Positions 35,121 through 47,030 are shown, counted from the first letter of the stretch. The stretch is 64,000 bases of DNA from Glutamicibacter soli (GCF_003309065.1 NZ_POAF01000002.1:496001-560000), one strand, 5' to 3'. Notes: a model not told the origin generated them from the letters alone. Made by a program: numbers and translations.

Positions 35121-36068
35121 ATGCAAACCACTACAAGCACCGCACCGACCTGGTACTCCACTCAGCAGGTCCGCGAAGCAGTCAGCCCGGATGATGCGCG
35201 GCGCCTGCTGGAGAATGCCCTGGCGGGCGGTTTCGATCCCGCTTCGGACCCCGACCGCACCAGCAAGCCGGCCGGTTCCGGCGAGCTGCTGCTGATGCCG
35301 GCCACCATCGGCGATTGGTCCGGGATCAAGGTCGTCTCGGTGGCGCCCGAGAACCCGGAGCACGGCCTGCCCCGCATCCAGGCAACCTACCTGCTGATGG
35401 ACTCAAAGACGCTGTCCACCCAAGCGCTGCTGGAAGGCGCCATGCTCACCGAGCTTCGCACGCCCGCCATGTCCGCTGTTGCAGCCGACCACCTGGCCCC
35501 TGCAGGGGCGTGCACTCTCATGGTCTTCGGCACCGGCCCGCAGGCCTGGGGACATATCGAAGCGATGTCTCGTATCCGTCCCATCAGCCAGGTGCTGGTC
35601 TCGGCCCGCAACGAGCAGCGAATCGAGGACCTGGTCCAGCGGACCAAGCAGTTCGGGCTGCAGGCGCGCGCGGCGGATCCCGCCGAGGTGGCCCAGGCCC
35701 AGATCGTTGTCTGCGCCACGAGCGCCAGGGAACCGCTCTTCGACGGCGCCCTGGTCCAGCCGGGTGCCTGCGTGGTCGCTATGGGATCTCATGAACCAGG
35801 AGCACGGGAGTTGGATGCGGATCTCATGGGCCGCTCGGTTGTCATCGTCGAGGACCCTGCGACCGCCCTGCGCGAAGCGGGCGACGTCATCCAGGCCATT
35901 GCCGACGGCACGCTGGGCCGCGACGGTTTCTCAACGGTCAGCCAACTGGTCAGGGGCGAGGTCGCGCGAAGCACCCAGCGACCGAACGTATTCAAGGGCA
36001 CGGGAATGGCTTGGCAGGATCTCGTGGTCGCAGTAGGCGTCCATGAACATTTCGCCAGCCGAGCATAA
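35121..36068 (+). CDS. ornithine cyclodeaminase / mu-crystallin family protein
   Basis: 315 residues, standard length. The Rossmann motif is FGTGPQAWGH (about 133-142). Substrate-side residues include LRTPAMSAVAADHL. The family includes ornithine cyclodeaminase, alanine dehydrogenase and ketimine reductases. With BrnQ and a D-amino-acid dehydrogenase next door, an amino- or imino-acid reductase / dehydrogenase role fits best. Substrate not decided. Confidence 0.87.
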   Translation: MQTTTSTAPTWYSTQQVREAVSPDDARRLLENALAGGFDPASDPDRTSKPAGSGELLLMPATIGDWSGIKVVSVAPENPEHGLPRIQATYLLMDSKTLSTQALLEGAMLTELRTPAMSAVAADHLAPAGACTLMVFGTGPQAWGHIEAMSRIRPISQVLVSARNEQRIEDLVQRTKQFGLQARAADPAEVAQAQIVVCATSAREPLFDGALVQPGACVVAMGSHEPGARELDADLMGRSVVIVEDPATALREAGDVIQAIADGTLGRDGFSTVSQLVRGEVARSTQRPNVFKGTGMAWQDLVVAVGVHEHFASRA

Positions 36069-36081
36069 GCTCGTCCTTTTG

Positions 36082-36106
36082 CGGGGCCGTCCCTTCGGGC
36101 GACCCC
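36082..36106 (+). terminator. hairpin after the cyclodeaminase-family gene
   Basis: GGGGCCGTCCC-TTC-GGGCGACCCC stem with a stable TTCG-type loop, no clear U-run. Confidence 0.6.
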
Positions 36107-36180
36107 ACAGCCGTGTCCAGACACGCAACCAACAGTAAAACATCCCTCCCTGCCCGGTGTCATCTAGGCTGGATCCTACG

Positions 36181-37713
36181 ATGGATATCAGGGAAAAAAC
36201 ACACCAGAGCGGCGGCCGCGACCGAGCCATCGCCGAGCCGCGCGTAGCCAACGAAGACGAATTCCGCGTCGACATCGAGCGGATCCGCTTCTCTCCCTAT
36301 TTTTCGCGCCTGTCTTCGGTCACCCAGGTGATCCCGCAGGCGGGCTCCGGCACGCTGGTGCACAATCGGCTGACCCACTCGCTCAAGGTGTCCGCGGTGG
36401 CCCGCTCCATCGCCATCCGGCTGCGAACAGCTGACGAAGCAACTAGAAGACTAGTCAGTGAGTTGGGTGGCTGCGACCCAGTGGTCGTGCAGGCCGCCGC
36501 CGCGGCCCACGACCTCGGCCACCCGCCGTTCGGCCATTTGGGCGAGCAGGAACTGGACCGGGTAGCCCGCAGCGTGCTCAAGCTTCCCGACGGTTTCGAG
36601 GGCAACGCCCAGACCTTCCGCATCCTCACCGCGCTGGACAGCTGCGACGCGACCGCGCGCGGCATGAATCTCACCCGGGCCGTGCGCGCCGCCGTGCTGA
36701 AATATCCCTGGACCCGCAACGAGTGGCGCGCCCTGGCTCCGCTGGCGCCGGAGCTGCTGCCGCGCGGGGTGGGCATCGATCCCGCCGCCGGGGCGCTGAA
36801 GTTCTCTGCCTACGATGTGGATGCCGATGAGATGCGGGACGTGCTTTCGGTGTTCCCGGGTATCGCCAAGCACCAGCAGACCGTGGAAAGCTCGGTCATG
36901 GATATCGCGGACGACATCGCCTACGCGGTGCACGACCTCGACGACTTCTACCGCGCAGGGGTGTTGCAGTACACCAGCGTCTCTGCGGAGCTGCGCGCCT
37001 GGCTGGAGCATTCCACCGAACTCAGTTCCCTGAAGCAGTCCGAGCTGGATGCCCGCCGCCCGGGCCATGCGCTGGAACTGACCTGGCGTCGCACCCGCGC
37101 CAAGGACCCCTGGATCGCGGACGCGGAAGCCTTCCGCGAATCCGTCGAGCGGGTCGGCCACGACCTGGTCGAAGGCCTGCTCTCGGTCCCCTACGACGGC
37201 GGCCTGGAAGCAGACCGTGCGGTCACCGCCTTCACCCGGCGCTGGATCGACCGGCTGCAGGAATCGGTGACCGTGGAACGCACCCCGACCATCCGCAGCG
37301 GCCACGTCCGGCTGGGCGACGCCGCCTGGCACGACGTAATCGTGTTGAAGTTCGTGCATGCGCGCTTTGTGCTGGAGCGCCCGGACCTGGCCGTGTACCA
37401 GCGCGGGCAGACCCGCATCATCCGCTCGCTCGCCGAAGGATTCCATATCTGGCTCAATGATCCCGAGGACGCCGGACGCGCCCCGCGCCGTCTGCTGGAT
37501 TCGGTGGAGGCTACGACGGAGGAATACCGGCAGCTGCGCGAAAACACCCCGCACCTGTTCCTCCAGGCCGGCCCGGACGAAGTGCAGCGGCTGGGGCAGG
37601 CGCGGGCCATCGTTGACTACATCGCCTCGTTCACCGATGCCCAGGCGGTATCGCTGAATGCGCTGCTCACCGGCACCGCCGACAACTTATGGGAAGCAGG
37701 CCGCGGGCTCTAG
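36181..37713 (+). CDS. dgt: deoxyguanosinetriphosphate triphosphohydrolase-like protein
   Basis: 510 residues from ATG 36181; GTG 36157 is in frame but less likely. HD-domain metal ligands are visible: H66 (LVHNRLTHS), H110-D111 (AAAAHDLGHPPFGH) and a later D (VMDIADDIAYAVHDLDD). This matches the bacterial dNTP triphosphohydrolase group, which cleaves dNTPs to nucleoside and triphosphate and can limit phage replication. It stands alone and is followed by a strong convergent terminator. Confidence 0.9.
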   Translation: MDIREKTHQSGGRDRAIAEPRVANEDEFRVDIERIRFSPYFSRLSSVTQVIPQAGSGTLVHNRLTHSLKVSAVARSIAIRLRTADEATRRLVSELGGCDPVVVQAAAAAHDLGHPPFGHLGEQELDRVARSVLKLPDGFEGNAQTFRILTALDSCDATARGMNLTRAVRAAVLKYPWTRNEWRALAPLAPELLPRGVGIDPAAGALKFSAYDVDADEMRDVLSVFPGIAKHQQTVESSVMDIADDIAYAVHDLDDFYRAGVLQYTSVSAELRAWLEHSTELSSLKQSELDARRPGHALELTWRRTRAKDPWIADAEAFRESVERVGHDLVEGLLSVPYDGGLEADRAVTAFTRRWIDRLQESVTVERTPTIRSGHVRLGDAAWHDVIVLKFVHARFVLERPDLAVYQRGQTRIIRSLAEGFHIWLNDPEDAGRAPRRLLDSVEATTEEYRQLRENTPHLFLQAGPDEVQRLGQARAIVDYIASFTDAQAVSLNALLTGTADNLWEAGRGL

Positions 37714-37802
37714 GCCGGCCAGCGAGCGGAGCCTGCCTTCCCGCGGATTCGATCTGCGCAGTCGAGCGCTTCGACAAGATGGTTCACCCGCTGGTGAAGA
37801 AC

Positions 37803-37852
37803 GAAAAGCCGCCGTGCTGAAAGTTTTCCAACTTTCCGCACGGCGGCTTTTC
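37803..37852. terminator. bidirectional intrinsic terminator between dgt and gtrA-like genes
   Basis: GAAAAGCCGCCGTGC and GCACGGCGGCTTTTC are perfect arms around a 20-base loop that itself has GAAAGTT/AACTTTC pairing. A-tract and T-tract ends serve both strands. Confidence 0.88.
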
Positions 37853-37900
37853 AAATATCCAAGGGCTTGCGGGAGACATTCCCGCGAAGCGGCGTCTGGG

Positions 37901-38380
37901 CTAGGCGGCCAGCTCGACCTTCTGCTCCTTCTTGGAGACATCCGGGAAGACGAACTTGTGCAGGGCCCACCAGCGGAAGACCATCGCCAACGCGGTACCG
38001 ATGATCGGTCCGGAGATGAAGTCGGCGGCTTCCTGGAACAGGAAGGAAACGTTCGGGTAGTGCAGGCCGAAGACCCAACGCGAAATGTACAGCGGAGCCG
38101 AGTTAATCACGATACCCATCGCGGACACCGCGAAGAAACCGATGACCTGGATGCGCTTGCGGTGCGCATCATTGCGATCCTGGAAGGTGTACTGACGCGA
38201 GAGCACGTAGGACACCACGGTCGCCACGGTGTTGGCGATCAGGAATGCAGTGGTCGGATGGTCTTCCATCACGGTGTACTTCAGGCCGTAGTTCACGGCC
38301 AAGGTCACGATGAAGCAGAACCCACCGACGCCGAGGAAACGCAGGGCACGGACTACCACTGGATTTTCACGTAGAGCCAT
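37901..38380 (-). CDS. GtrA-family membrane protein
   Basis: 159 residues with four membrane helices (ALRFLGVGGFCFIVTLAVNY, FLIANTVATVVSYVLSRQYT, IQVIGFFAVSAMGIVINSAP, IIGTALAMVFRWWALHKFVF), the GtrA fold. SRQYTFQDR and the KFVFPD ending are hallmark motifs. GtrA proteins are thought to help flip polyprenyl-linked sugars for cell-surface glycosylation. No glycosyltransferase gene is adjacent. Confidence 0.88.
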   Translation of the reverse strand: MALRENPVVVRALRFLGVGGFCFIVTLAVNYGLKYTVMEDHPTTAFLIANTVATVVSYVLSRQYTFQDRNDAHRKRIQVIGFFAVSAMGIVINSAPLYISRWVFGLHYPNVSFLFQEAADFISGPIIGTALAMVFRWWALHKFVFPDVSKKEQKVELAA

Positions 38381-38644
38381 ACTTCTCCTGAATTCGGTGA
38401 GCGCGAAAAACGCCTAACAAACCGATTTTAGTATCCGAGGCTGGGAACGGCCAATGAGTCCCCCGATTCCAATCTGTCGATCAGCTATGAATGCCGCCTG
38501 TTGTCCCCGTCTTTGCAAGGTACGGGGCAGGAGAATGTGAGCTTCCCCGCAACTTCTCCCCCGGTGCCCTATGAGGGCGTTTCGAGTTGTCGGGGCGCCG
38601 TGGCATGATCGGGGTATCGACATCACCCCACGGTAAGGAGCCTA

Positions 38645-39640
38645 GTGGACTCGCAGCTTCCCCTCAGAATCCTCGAAGCGGTCGGGCTGCTACACCGGCT
38701 GGGTTACCTCGGGCTGCGGATCTTGCCCGGCATCAACGCCTCCGGAACCGCCTGGCGCATCGTCATCTTCAACGTCACCGAATGGAATCCCGAGGACAAG
38801 TTCGGCGACCCGTACAATGCCTCGGAGACCTGCCTCTACACAACGGCCAGGGGCAATGTCTTCAACAACGACGTGCAGTTCCCCGAGGACGTCAGCCGCA
38901 TCAGCGTCGCCGAAGCAATCCTCGCCGCCTTGCCCTCGCTGCAGCGCAGCACCCCGGGCGAGACCGGGAATCTGGACTACGTGCGATGGTATGCCCAGCT
39001 GCTCTCGCAAGTCACCCGTCTCAGCGAGCTGCCGGTGGCGTATGCGGACTACTTCGAAGATGCCGAGGGCTGGGAACTGGGGTGGGGCAGCGGCCGACGC
39101 TTCCAGGCGCCGCCGCGCTATCTACCCGAACCGGACGCATCGCCGGTGCCGGACAAGGCCGGGCAGCGCGACGAGCACTACGTTCTGGGTCTGTGCGCCG
39201 AGGTGCTGGGCCTGCCCTACGTCGGACAGCAGACCTTCGACTGGTTGCGCGGCGAGCCGTCGCTGAAAACCGGCGCGCGCAAAGCACTGCCGGTCGACGG
39301 CTATTTCGAGGAGCTCGGCCTGGTGGTGGAGTACCACGAACGGCAGCATTCGGAACCCGTCCCGTTCTTCGATAACAAGCTGACCTCCACCGGCATGCTG
39401 CGCGGAGCGCAGCGCAAGCTCTATGATGCCCGCAAGGCGGCTCTGATTCCGCAGCACGGGTTGACGTTGCTGGTCATTGATTACCGCGACTTCAGCCACA
39501 AGAAGGGCAAGATCCTGCGGGCTCCAGCACAGGACAAGAAGATCGTCGCGGCACTGCTGGCCAGGGCCGCTGAAGTGGCGGAGCCGGGGGTCATCGCTTC
39601 CTTCTCCGCGCCGTCGCAAGAAGCACCCGCGACGCGTTAA
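38645..39640 (+). CDS. uncharacterised protein with nuclease-like C-terminal domain
   Basis: 331 residues from GTG 38645, preceded by AAGGAG. The first half is unassigned. From about residue 215 the pattern PVDGYFEELGLVVEYHERQH followed by LRGAQRKLYDARKAALIPQH and LTLLVIDYRDF resembles a PD-(D/E)XK fold: D, then E-x-x-E/Q, then basic helix, then an LLVIDY strand. A Vsr-like or Holliday-type nuclease role is possible but not shown. Not in an operon. Confidence 0.65.
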   Translation: MDSQLPLRILEAVGLLHRLGYLGLRILPGINASGTAWRIVIFNVTEWNPEDKFGDPYNASETCLYTTARGNVFNNDVQFPEDVSRISVAEAILAALPSLQRSTPGETGNLDYVRWYAQLLSQVTRLSELPVAYADYFEDAEGWELGWGSGRRFQAPPRYLPEPDASPVPDKAGQRDEHYVLGLCAEVLGLPYVGQQTFDWLRGEPSLKTGARKALPVDGYFEELGLVVEYHERQHSEPVPFFDNKLTSTGMLRGAQRKLYDARKAALIPQHGLTLLVIDYRDFSHKKGKILRAPAQDKKIVAALLARAAEVAEPGVIASFSAPSQEAPATR

Positions 39641-39686
39641 AAGCCGCACGGCACCACCCCTTCGGGGATGGTGCCGTACGGCTTTA
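39640..39686. terminator. bidirectional intrinsic terminator before icd
   Basis: AAAGCCGCACGGCACCACCCC / GGGATGGTGCCGTACGGCTTT around TTC, with A and T ends. Separates convergent genes. Confidence 0.88.
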
Positions 39687-39697
39687 GCCAGTTAGGG

Positions 39698-42103
<2,406 letters not shown>

Positions 42104-42145
42104 TCACATTTAAGTTAATCGTCGATAACTCAAGCGCCATGTTCG

Positions 42146-42739
42146 CTATTCGACCAGCTGCGCCGTCAGCACGCCGAGCGATGCCGCCACGTCATCGAAG
42201 ATGCCGGCAGGGTCCGCGGCTTCGCCGGACCGCTCGGCCAGGCCGAAGCACTGCCAGGTCACGCGCCAGCAGGTTGCGAGCATTTCGCCGATCAGCAGCG
42301 CGGGCATGGCCGCGAGCAGCCCGCGTCCGGTCAGGTAATCGGAAACCGCGGCCACCAGCTCCTGCTCCTGCCGCGTGGCCACCAGCAGCAACCTCGGCTC
42401 GGCCACCATCAGCCGCGAAACACGGCGGAATTCATTGCCCTGGACTTCTTCCAGCAGCATGCTCCGGAAGGCGGCCAGCAGCAGGCGCAGAATGCTTGCC
42501 CCATCCGCGCCGTCGGGGATGTCGCAGCCCTCCACCGCTTCAAACAGCCCGCGCTCGGCAGGCAGCATGGCCGCTTCCCTAGAGGGAACGTAGCGGAAAA
42601 AGGTCCGTTCGGAAATTCCGGCACGCTGGGCGATGCGCCCCACCGTCACCGCGTCGAAGCCCTGCTCTTCCAGAATGTCCAAGGCCGCGGACCGGATGCC
42701 CTGCAAGGTCCCGGCTTTGCGTTCGTCTCGGATTCCCAC
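42146..42739 (-). CDS. TetR-family regulator of the adjacent efflux pump
   Basis: 197 residues from GTG 42739 (VGIRDERKAGTLQGIRSAAL), which has GAGGAG upstream. The helix-turn-helix is at about 15-60 (FDAVTVGRIAQRAGISERTF, FRYVPSRE). The C-terminal ligand domain is variable, as usual. Divergent from the MFS exporter, with two TGTCA-N5-TGACA palindromes in between; the usual arrangement of a local repressor that releases when drug binds. Confidence 0.9.
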   Translation of the reverse strand: MGIRDERKAGTLQGIRSAALDILEEQGFDAVTVGRIAQRAGISERTFFRYVPSREAAMLPAERGLFEAVEGCDIPDGADGASILRLLLAAFRSMLLEEVQGNEFRRVSRLMVAEPRLLLVATRQEQELVAAVSDYLTGRGLLAAMPALLIGEMLATCWRVTWQCFGLAERSGEAADPAGIFDDVAASLGVLTAQLVE

Positions 42740-42801
42740 CGTGCACTCCTCGCGTTCGGTTGCCTGTCGCCATGGTATCCCGGGTATCCAAGCATATTTC
42801 C

Positions 42802-42816
42802 TGTCACACGCTGACA
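42802..42816. promoter_or_regulatory. candidate TetR operator 1
   Basis: TGTCA-CACGC-TGACA, a perfect 15-bp dyad. Its centre is 32 bp (three helical turns) from that of operator 2. Confidence 0.75.
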
Positions 42817-42833
42817 GATTCATCCCTTAAATG

Positions 42834-42848
42834 TGTCAGACTATGACA
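42834..42848. promoter_or_regulatory. candidate TetR operator 2
   Basis: TGTCA-GACTA-TGACA, identical half-sites and spacer length to operator 1, about 36 bases before the MFS start codon. Confidence 0.75.
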
Positions 42849-42884
42849 GAATTTTTGAGTCTTCCCTTCAAGAACGAGGTAACC

Positions 42885-44342
42885 GTGTCCACCGAACACA
42901 TCCAAACCGCCCAGGGCGCGCCGCCGGCCGGCCCCCAGCTGTCCACCCGGCAGGTGACCGGGATCATCGCGGCCCTGGCGCTGGCCGCCTTCATGATGAT
43001 CCTCAACGAGACGGTGCTGACCGTGGCGCTGCCCGGCATCATGAACGACCTGCAGATTTCAGCTGCCACGGGGCAGTGGCTGACGACCGGATTCCTGCTG
43101 ACCCTATCGGTGGTGATTCCGACGACCGGCTTCCTGCTGCAGCGCTTCAACCACGGTTCGCTGTTCATGTTCGCCATCATCAGCTTCATCATCGGCACCG
43201 CCGTCGCGGCGCTGGCTCCCAGCTTCGTGCTGCTCCTGGCCGCCCGCATGGTCCAGGCGCTGGGCACGGCCATTGTGCTGCCCCTGCTCATGACCACCAC
43301 GCTGCGACTGGTGCCGGCGCAGCGCCGCGGCACGGTCATGGGGCTGAACTCCGTGGTCATCGGCGTGGGACCGGCCGTGGGACCCACCGTTTCCGGCGCG
43401 GTGGTCCACGCGTGGGGCTGGCACTACATCTTCGCCATGATGCTGCCGATCGCGGTGCTGGTCCTCGTTCTCGGCGCCGTCTTCTTCAAGGTTCCCGCCA
43501 GCGCGCAGAAAACCCGCGTCGACGCGGCGTCCGTGCTCCTTTCCGCGATGGCCTTCGGCCTGCTGGTTTACGGCATTTCAAGCATCGAGCACGCCTCGCA
43601 GAACCCCGCCATGGCCATCGCCAGCTTCGCCATCGGCGCGTTGTCCCTGGTCTTGTTCATCCGCCGCCAGCGGGGGCTGGCGCGCGAGGGGCGCGAACTG
43701 CTGAATCTCGCTCCCTTCGCCTCGCGCAACTTCCGGCTGGCCATGATCCTGATCATGATCGCCTTCGGCACGCTGCTCGGTTCGCTGATGGTTGTGCCGA
43801 TCCTCCTCGAATCCGGGCGGGGACTGGACTCGCTGACCATCGGCCTGATGCTCCTGCCGGGCGGGCTGGCCCAGGCGGTGGCCTCCCCGGTCTTCGGGCG
43901 CGTCTACGACCGCTTCGGCCCGCGCCCGGTATTGATCCCGGGAACCGCAATGCTGGCCCTGGGCCAGTGGCTCTATGTGGGCGTGCGCGCCGACAGCCCG
44001 CTGTGGCTGTTCGCCACCGCGCACGTGGTCTTCTCCATCGGATTCGCGCTGCTCATGACCGGGTTGATGTCCTCGGCCATGGCTTCGGTGGATCCGCGCC
44101 TGTTCGGCCATGGCTCCGCGATCTTCAATACCGGCCAGCAGCTGGGCGGCGCGATCGGCACTACGCTGTTCGTCACCGTCCTGACCCTGCTGTCCACCGC
44201 GCAGGAGGCTTCCGGAACCAGCGCCGTCCAGGCCCTGTTCGACGGCGCGCACATGGCCTTCCTCATCGGCGCGGTGCTGGCCAGCGCAACGGTGGTTCTC
44301 TCGCTGTTCATCGGACGCGGCACCGCGCCCACGGGCAGGTAG
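42885..44342 (+). CDS. MFS multidrug exporter, DHA2 (14-helix) type
   Basis: 485 residues from GTG 42885, with GAGG upstream; the frame is open from 42831 but that would place operator 2 inside the gene. Motif C of exporters appears as GVGPAVGPTVSGAVV; motif A-like GRVYDRFGPRP. LNETVLTVALPGIMNDLQIS at the first helix is typical of DHA2 drug:H+ antiporters (EmrB/LfrA-like). Substrate unknown. Controlled by the divergent TetR gene. Confidence 0.9.
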   Translation: MSTEHIQTAQGAPPAGPQLSTRQVTGIIAALALAAFMMILNETVLTVALPGIMNDLQISAATGQWLTTGFLLTLSVVIPTTGFLLQRFNHGSLFMFAIISFIIGTAVAALAPSFVLLLAARMVQALGTAIVLPLLMTTTLRLVPAQRRGTVMGLNSVVIGVGPAVGPTVSGAVVHAWGWHYIFAMMLPIAVLVLVLGAVFFKVPASAQKTRVDAASVLLSAMAFGLLVYGISSIEHASQNPAMAIASFAIGALSLVLFIRRQRGLAREGRELLNLAPFASRNFRLAMILIMIAFGTLLGSLMVVPILLESGRGLDSLTIGLMLLPGGLAQAVASPVFGRVYDRFGPRPVLIPGTAMLALGQWLYVGVRADSPLWLFATAHVVFSIGFALLMTGLMSSAMASVDPRLFGHGSAIFNTGQQLGGAIGTTLFVTVLTLLSTAQEASGTSAVQALFDGAHMAFLIGAVLASATVVLSLFIGRGTAPTGR

Positions 44343-44502
44343 CCGCATCCCTCCGAGGGAGGACCTCGGGCAGTTTCCCAGCCTCCGCCAAGGTTGGGAG
44401 CCTCGTGAAGCGCAGCTCGCTAGGGTTAGGTCATCTGCCAAACCCAGGCGGAGGCCGAGCAGCTTGAGCGATCGGCACGCTACCGAAGACAAGGGAGAGA
44501 AC

Positions 44503-44655
44503 ATGGGCAACAACCACGACGAAACCGTCGCACCAGACAAGACCCCTGATCCGCAGGGCAAGAACACCACCGTCCCGGATTCCCCGACCTCGTCTCCGAT
44601 TCCCTTCGGCCACGAAGACGACGACGAGCAGAAGAAGGACTCGACCCAGCGGTAG
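44503..44655 (+). CDS. small hydrophilic acidic protein
   Basis: 50 residues from ATG 44503, with GGGAGAGAAC upstream; ATG 44464 would add 13 residues without a site. Very rich in Asp, Glu, Pro, Thr and Lys, with no hydrophobic core: probably disordered (PDPQGKNTTVPDSPTSSPIP, then HEDDDEQKKD). Followed by a strong terminator shared with katE. No family recognised; a stress-linked small protein is possible. Confidence 0.5.
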   Translation: MGNNHDETVAPDKTPDPQGKNTTVPDSPTSSPIPFGHEDDDEQKKDSTQR

Positions 44656-44681
44656 GAGTTGCACGCTTCTTCACAACGGAC

Positions 44682-44722
44682 AGCGGGCCGGCAGGTACGA
44701 GATTCGTACCTGCCGGCCCGCT
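44682..44722. terminator. bidirectional intrinsic terminator before katE
   Basis: AGCGGGCCGGCAGGTACGA / TCGTACCTGCCGGCCCGCT with a 3-base loop; a near-perfect 19-bp stem between convergent genes. Confidence 0.85.
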
Positions 44723-44742
44723 GGCTTGTGCAGCAGGACTGG

Positions 44743-46848
44743 TTAGCCCTCGGCCGGGAACCTGCCCCACACGCGGTGCCGGGAGACCAGATCCTCCAAG
44801 ACCCCGGGCAGTGAATCCGCGTCAACCAGTTCCACGCCCGGATCGCCGCTTGGCAGCCCGGCGGCGTTCACCGCGCCATAGGCCGCTTCATCCAAGCACA
44901 GGATCGGCTTGCTCTGGCGGTAGGCCTCCTGCACCAGCAGGACCACGCGGGGATCCGCCGACTGCGGCACGCCCACGCCGGCTCCCGCCTTGGTGTCCAG
45001 GGGAACCTGCGCATCGGCCGCCGGAGGCAGCGCCCCGGCAAGCACCAGCGCGTCGAACTCGATCGAGCGGGTAGTGAAATAGGTCCGGTCCACTTCCATC
45101 CCCGACTCGGTCTTCCCGCCATGGGGCGCGACAATCAGCGGGGTCATCCCCTTGGCGCGGATCACCTCGGCCAGCTCCTTGTCCTGCGGGTAGCCGGGCA
45201 AGCCGACGACTATCCCGATCTGGCGTCCGTCCACCGGCCAGGTGCCGCCAACCTGGGAGAGGGCCGGACTCAACGGCAGATCGTCGATGTCCTGCTGCGG
45301 CGCAGGGGCCGGCAGCCCGAGCGCGCTGGCCACCGCGGCGGCGAGGTCCGCGTCGATCTCCGCCAGGCACTGGACTTGGCGCTCGCGGATCGTGTTATCC
45401 GCGCACTTGCCCAATTCAAAGCTGTAGGCCTGCTTGATATGGTCGCGTTCCTGGGCACTGAGGCTGCGGTAGAACAGCCGCGCTTGGGAGTAATGGTCCG
45501 AGAAGCTCACCGGTTCGCTGCGCTGCTTGGTGCCCGCGGTTTCCTGCGGGTACTCCAAGGCCGGGAATTCCTGGCCGTTGGCCAGCTCCGCCATGAACGG
45601 GCATCCGCCGTCCAGCGAATTCGGCTTGTAGGGCGCGATGCCCTCATGGATATTGTGCTGGTGATAGCCATCCCGGAACATGTCGTTGACCGGGTTCTTC
45701 GGGCTGTTGATCGGGATCTGGGCGAAGTTCGGCCCGCCCAGGCGGGTCAGCTGGGTATCCAAGTAGGAGAACAGGCGCGCTTGCAGCAAGGGATCATCGG
45801 TAATGTCGATGCCCGGCACCAGATGGCCCGGGTGGAAGGCAACCTGCTCGGTTTCGGCGAAGTAGTTCGATGGATTGCGATCCAGCACCATCTTGCCGAT
45901 CAGCTGCACCGGGCACAGCTCTTCCGGGACGAACTTGGTGGGATCGAGCAGGTCGATGCCCTGGAAGGTCGCGGTGCCGTCATCCTCGAAAAGCTGGACG
46001 CCCAGCTCCCATTCCGGATAGGCGCCGGCATCAATCGCGTCAGCCAGGTCCCGGCGGTGGAAGTCCGGGTCCGCTCCTGCGGCCAGCTGGGCTTCTTCCC
46101 ATGTCAGCGAGTGGACACCGAGCTTCGGCTTCCAGTGGAACTTGACCAGGGAGGCCTTGCCGCCCGGTCCGATCATGCGGAAGGTATGCACGCCAAAGCC
46201 TTCCATCATGCGGTAGGACCGCGGAATCCCGCGGTCGCTCATGTTCCACATGGTGTGGGCCTGCGCCGGGGTGTGCAGGGAGACGAAATCCCAGAAGGTA
46301 TCGTGCGCCGACTGGGCCTGCGGAATTTCCCGATCCGGCTCGGGCTTCACCGCGTGGACGATGTCCGGGAACTTGATTCCGTCCTGGATGAAGAAGACCG
46401 GGATGTTGTTCCCCACGAGGTCGAAAACGCCTTCCTCGGTGTAGAACTTCGTGGCGAAGCCTCGGGTGTCGCGGGCCGTGTCCATCGAACCGCGGGAGCC
46501 AGCTACCGTGGAGAAGCGCACGAAGACATCGGTCTGCTTGTTCGGCTTCAGGAAATCCGCAACGCAGAAGTCTGCGGCATTGCCGTAGCTGACGAACTTT
46601 CCATGGGCGCCGGCGCCGCGGGCGTGGACCACGCGCTCCGGGATGCGCTCATGGTCGAAGTGCATGATTTTCTCGCGCAAATGGTGGTCTTGAAGGAGGA
46701 TCGGTCCCCGCTCGCCCACTTTCAAGGAGTGGTCGGTATCCGTCAACGGGGATCCCTGGCTCGTGGTCAGGTGCTTCGAGGTCTGCCCCGGAGCCTTGTC
46801 CCGGCGGTCCGCTTCCGGATTGGTGGGATGTGCTGATTCGGTCGTCAT
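44743..46848 (-). CDS. katE: large-subunit catalase (KatE/HPII type)
   Basis: 701 residues, which marks the large-subunit clade 2 catalases. The core carries FDHERIPERVVHARGAGAHG (distal His), VRFSTVAGSRGSMDTARDTR and YLDTQLTRLGGPNF, with the haem-ligand Tyr region. A C-terminal flavodoxin / GATase1-like domain follows (about 550-690: QIGIVVGLPGYPQDKELAEV). It decomposes H2O2 to water and oxygen in the cytoplasm. Monocistronic. Confidence 0.96.
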   Translation of the reverse strand: MTTESAHPTNPEADRRDKAPGQTSKHLTTSQGSPLTDTDHSLKVGERGPILLQDHHLREKIMHFDHERIPERVVHARGAGAHGKFVSYGNAADFCVADFLKPNKQTDVFVRFSTVAGSRGSMDTARDTRGFATKFYTEEGVFDLVGNNIPVFFIQDGIKFPDIVHAVKPEPDREIPQAQSAHDTFWDFVSLHTPAQAHTMWNMSDRGIPRSYRMMEGFGVHTFRMIGPGGKASLVKFHWKPKLGVHSLTWEEAQLAAGADPDFHRRDLADAIDAGAYPEWELGVQLFEDDGTATFQGIDLLDPTKFVPEELCPVQLIGKMVLDRNPSNYFAETEQVAFHPGHLVPGIDITDDPLLQARLFSYLDTQLTRLGGPNFAQIPINSPKNPVNDMFRDGYHQHNIHEGIAPYKPNSLDGGCPFMAELANGQEFPALEYPQETAGTKQRSEPVSFSDHYSQARLFYRSLSAQERDHIKQAYSFELGKCADNTIRERQVQCLAEIDADLAAAVASALGLPAPAPQQDIDDLPLSPALSQVGGTWPVDGRQIGIVVGLPGYPQDKELAEVIRAKGMTPLIVAPHGGKTESGMEVDRTYFTTRSIEFDALVLAGALPPAADAQVPLDTKAGAGVGVPQSADPRVVLLVQEAYRQSKPILCLDEAAYGAVNAAGLPSGDPGVELVDADSLPGVLEDLVSRHRVWGRFPAEG

Positions 46849-47030
46849 TGCGTGCTCCTTCGTCCTGGAATTCTTTCGGAATGCCTTCGGCTGTCCCGCG
46901 CGGTGCTCCGCGATACGGTGAACAGCAAGGTCTTTGCCACGCTATGGGTTCGGGCAGGCCGTTTCCATGAAGCCTGCTAATTCCCATGCTCTTTCCAGCC
47001 TTGGTGCTCCCAGCGCCATACGACGTGAGA

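Noticed and set aside
42833-44467. 544-codon open frame overlapping the MFS exporter in another frame
   Set aside because: Arg/Pro/Gly-rich, and the exporter frame carries real membrane helices and motifs.
45121-46836. 571-codon frame opposite katE
   Set aside because: Antisense shadow; katE motifs are unequivocal on the minus strand.
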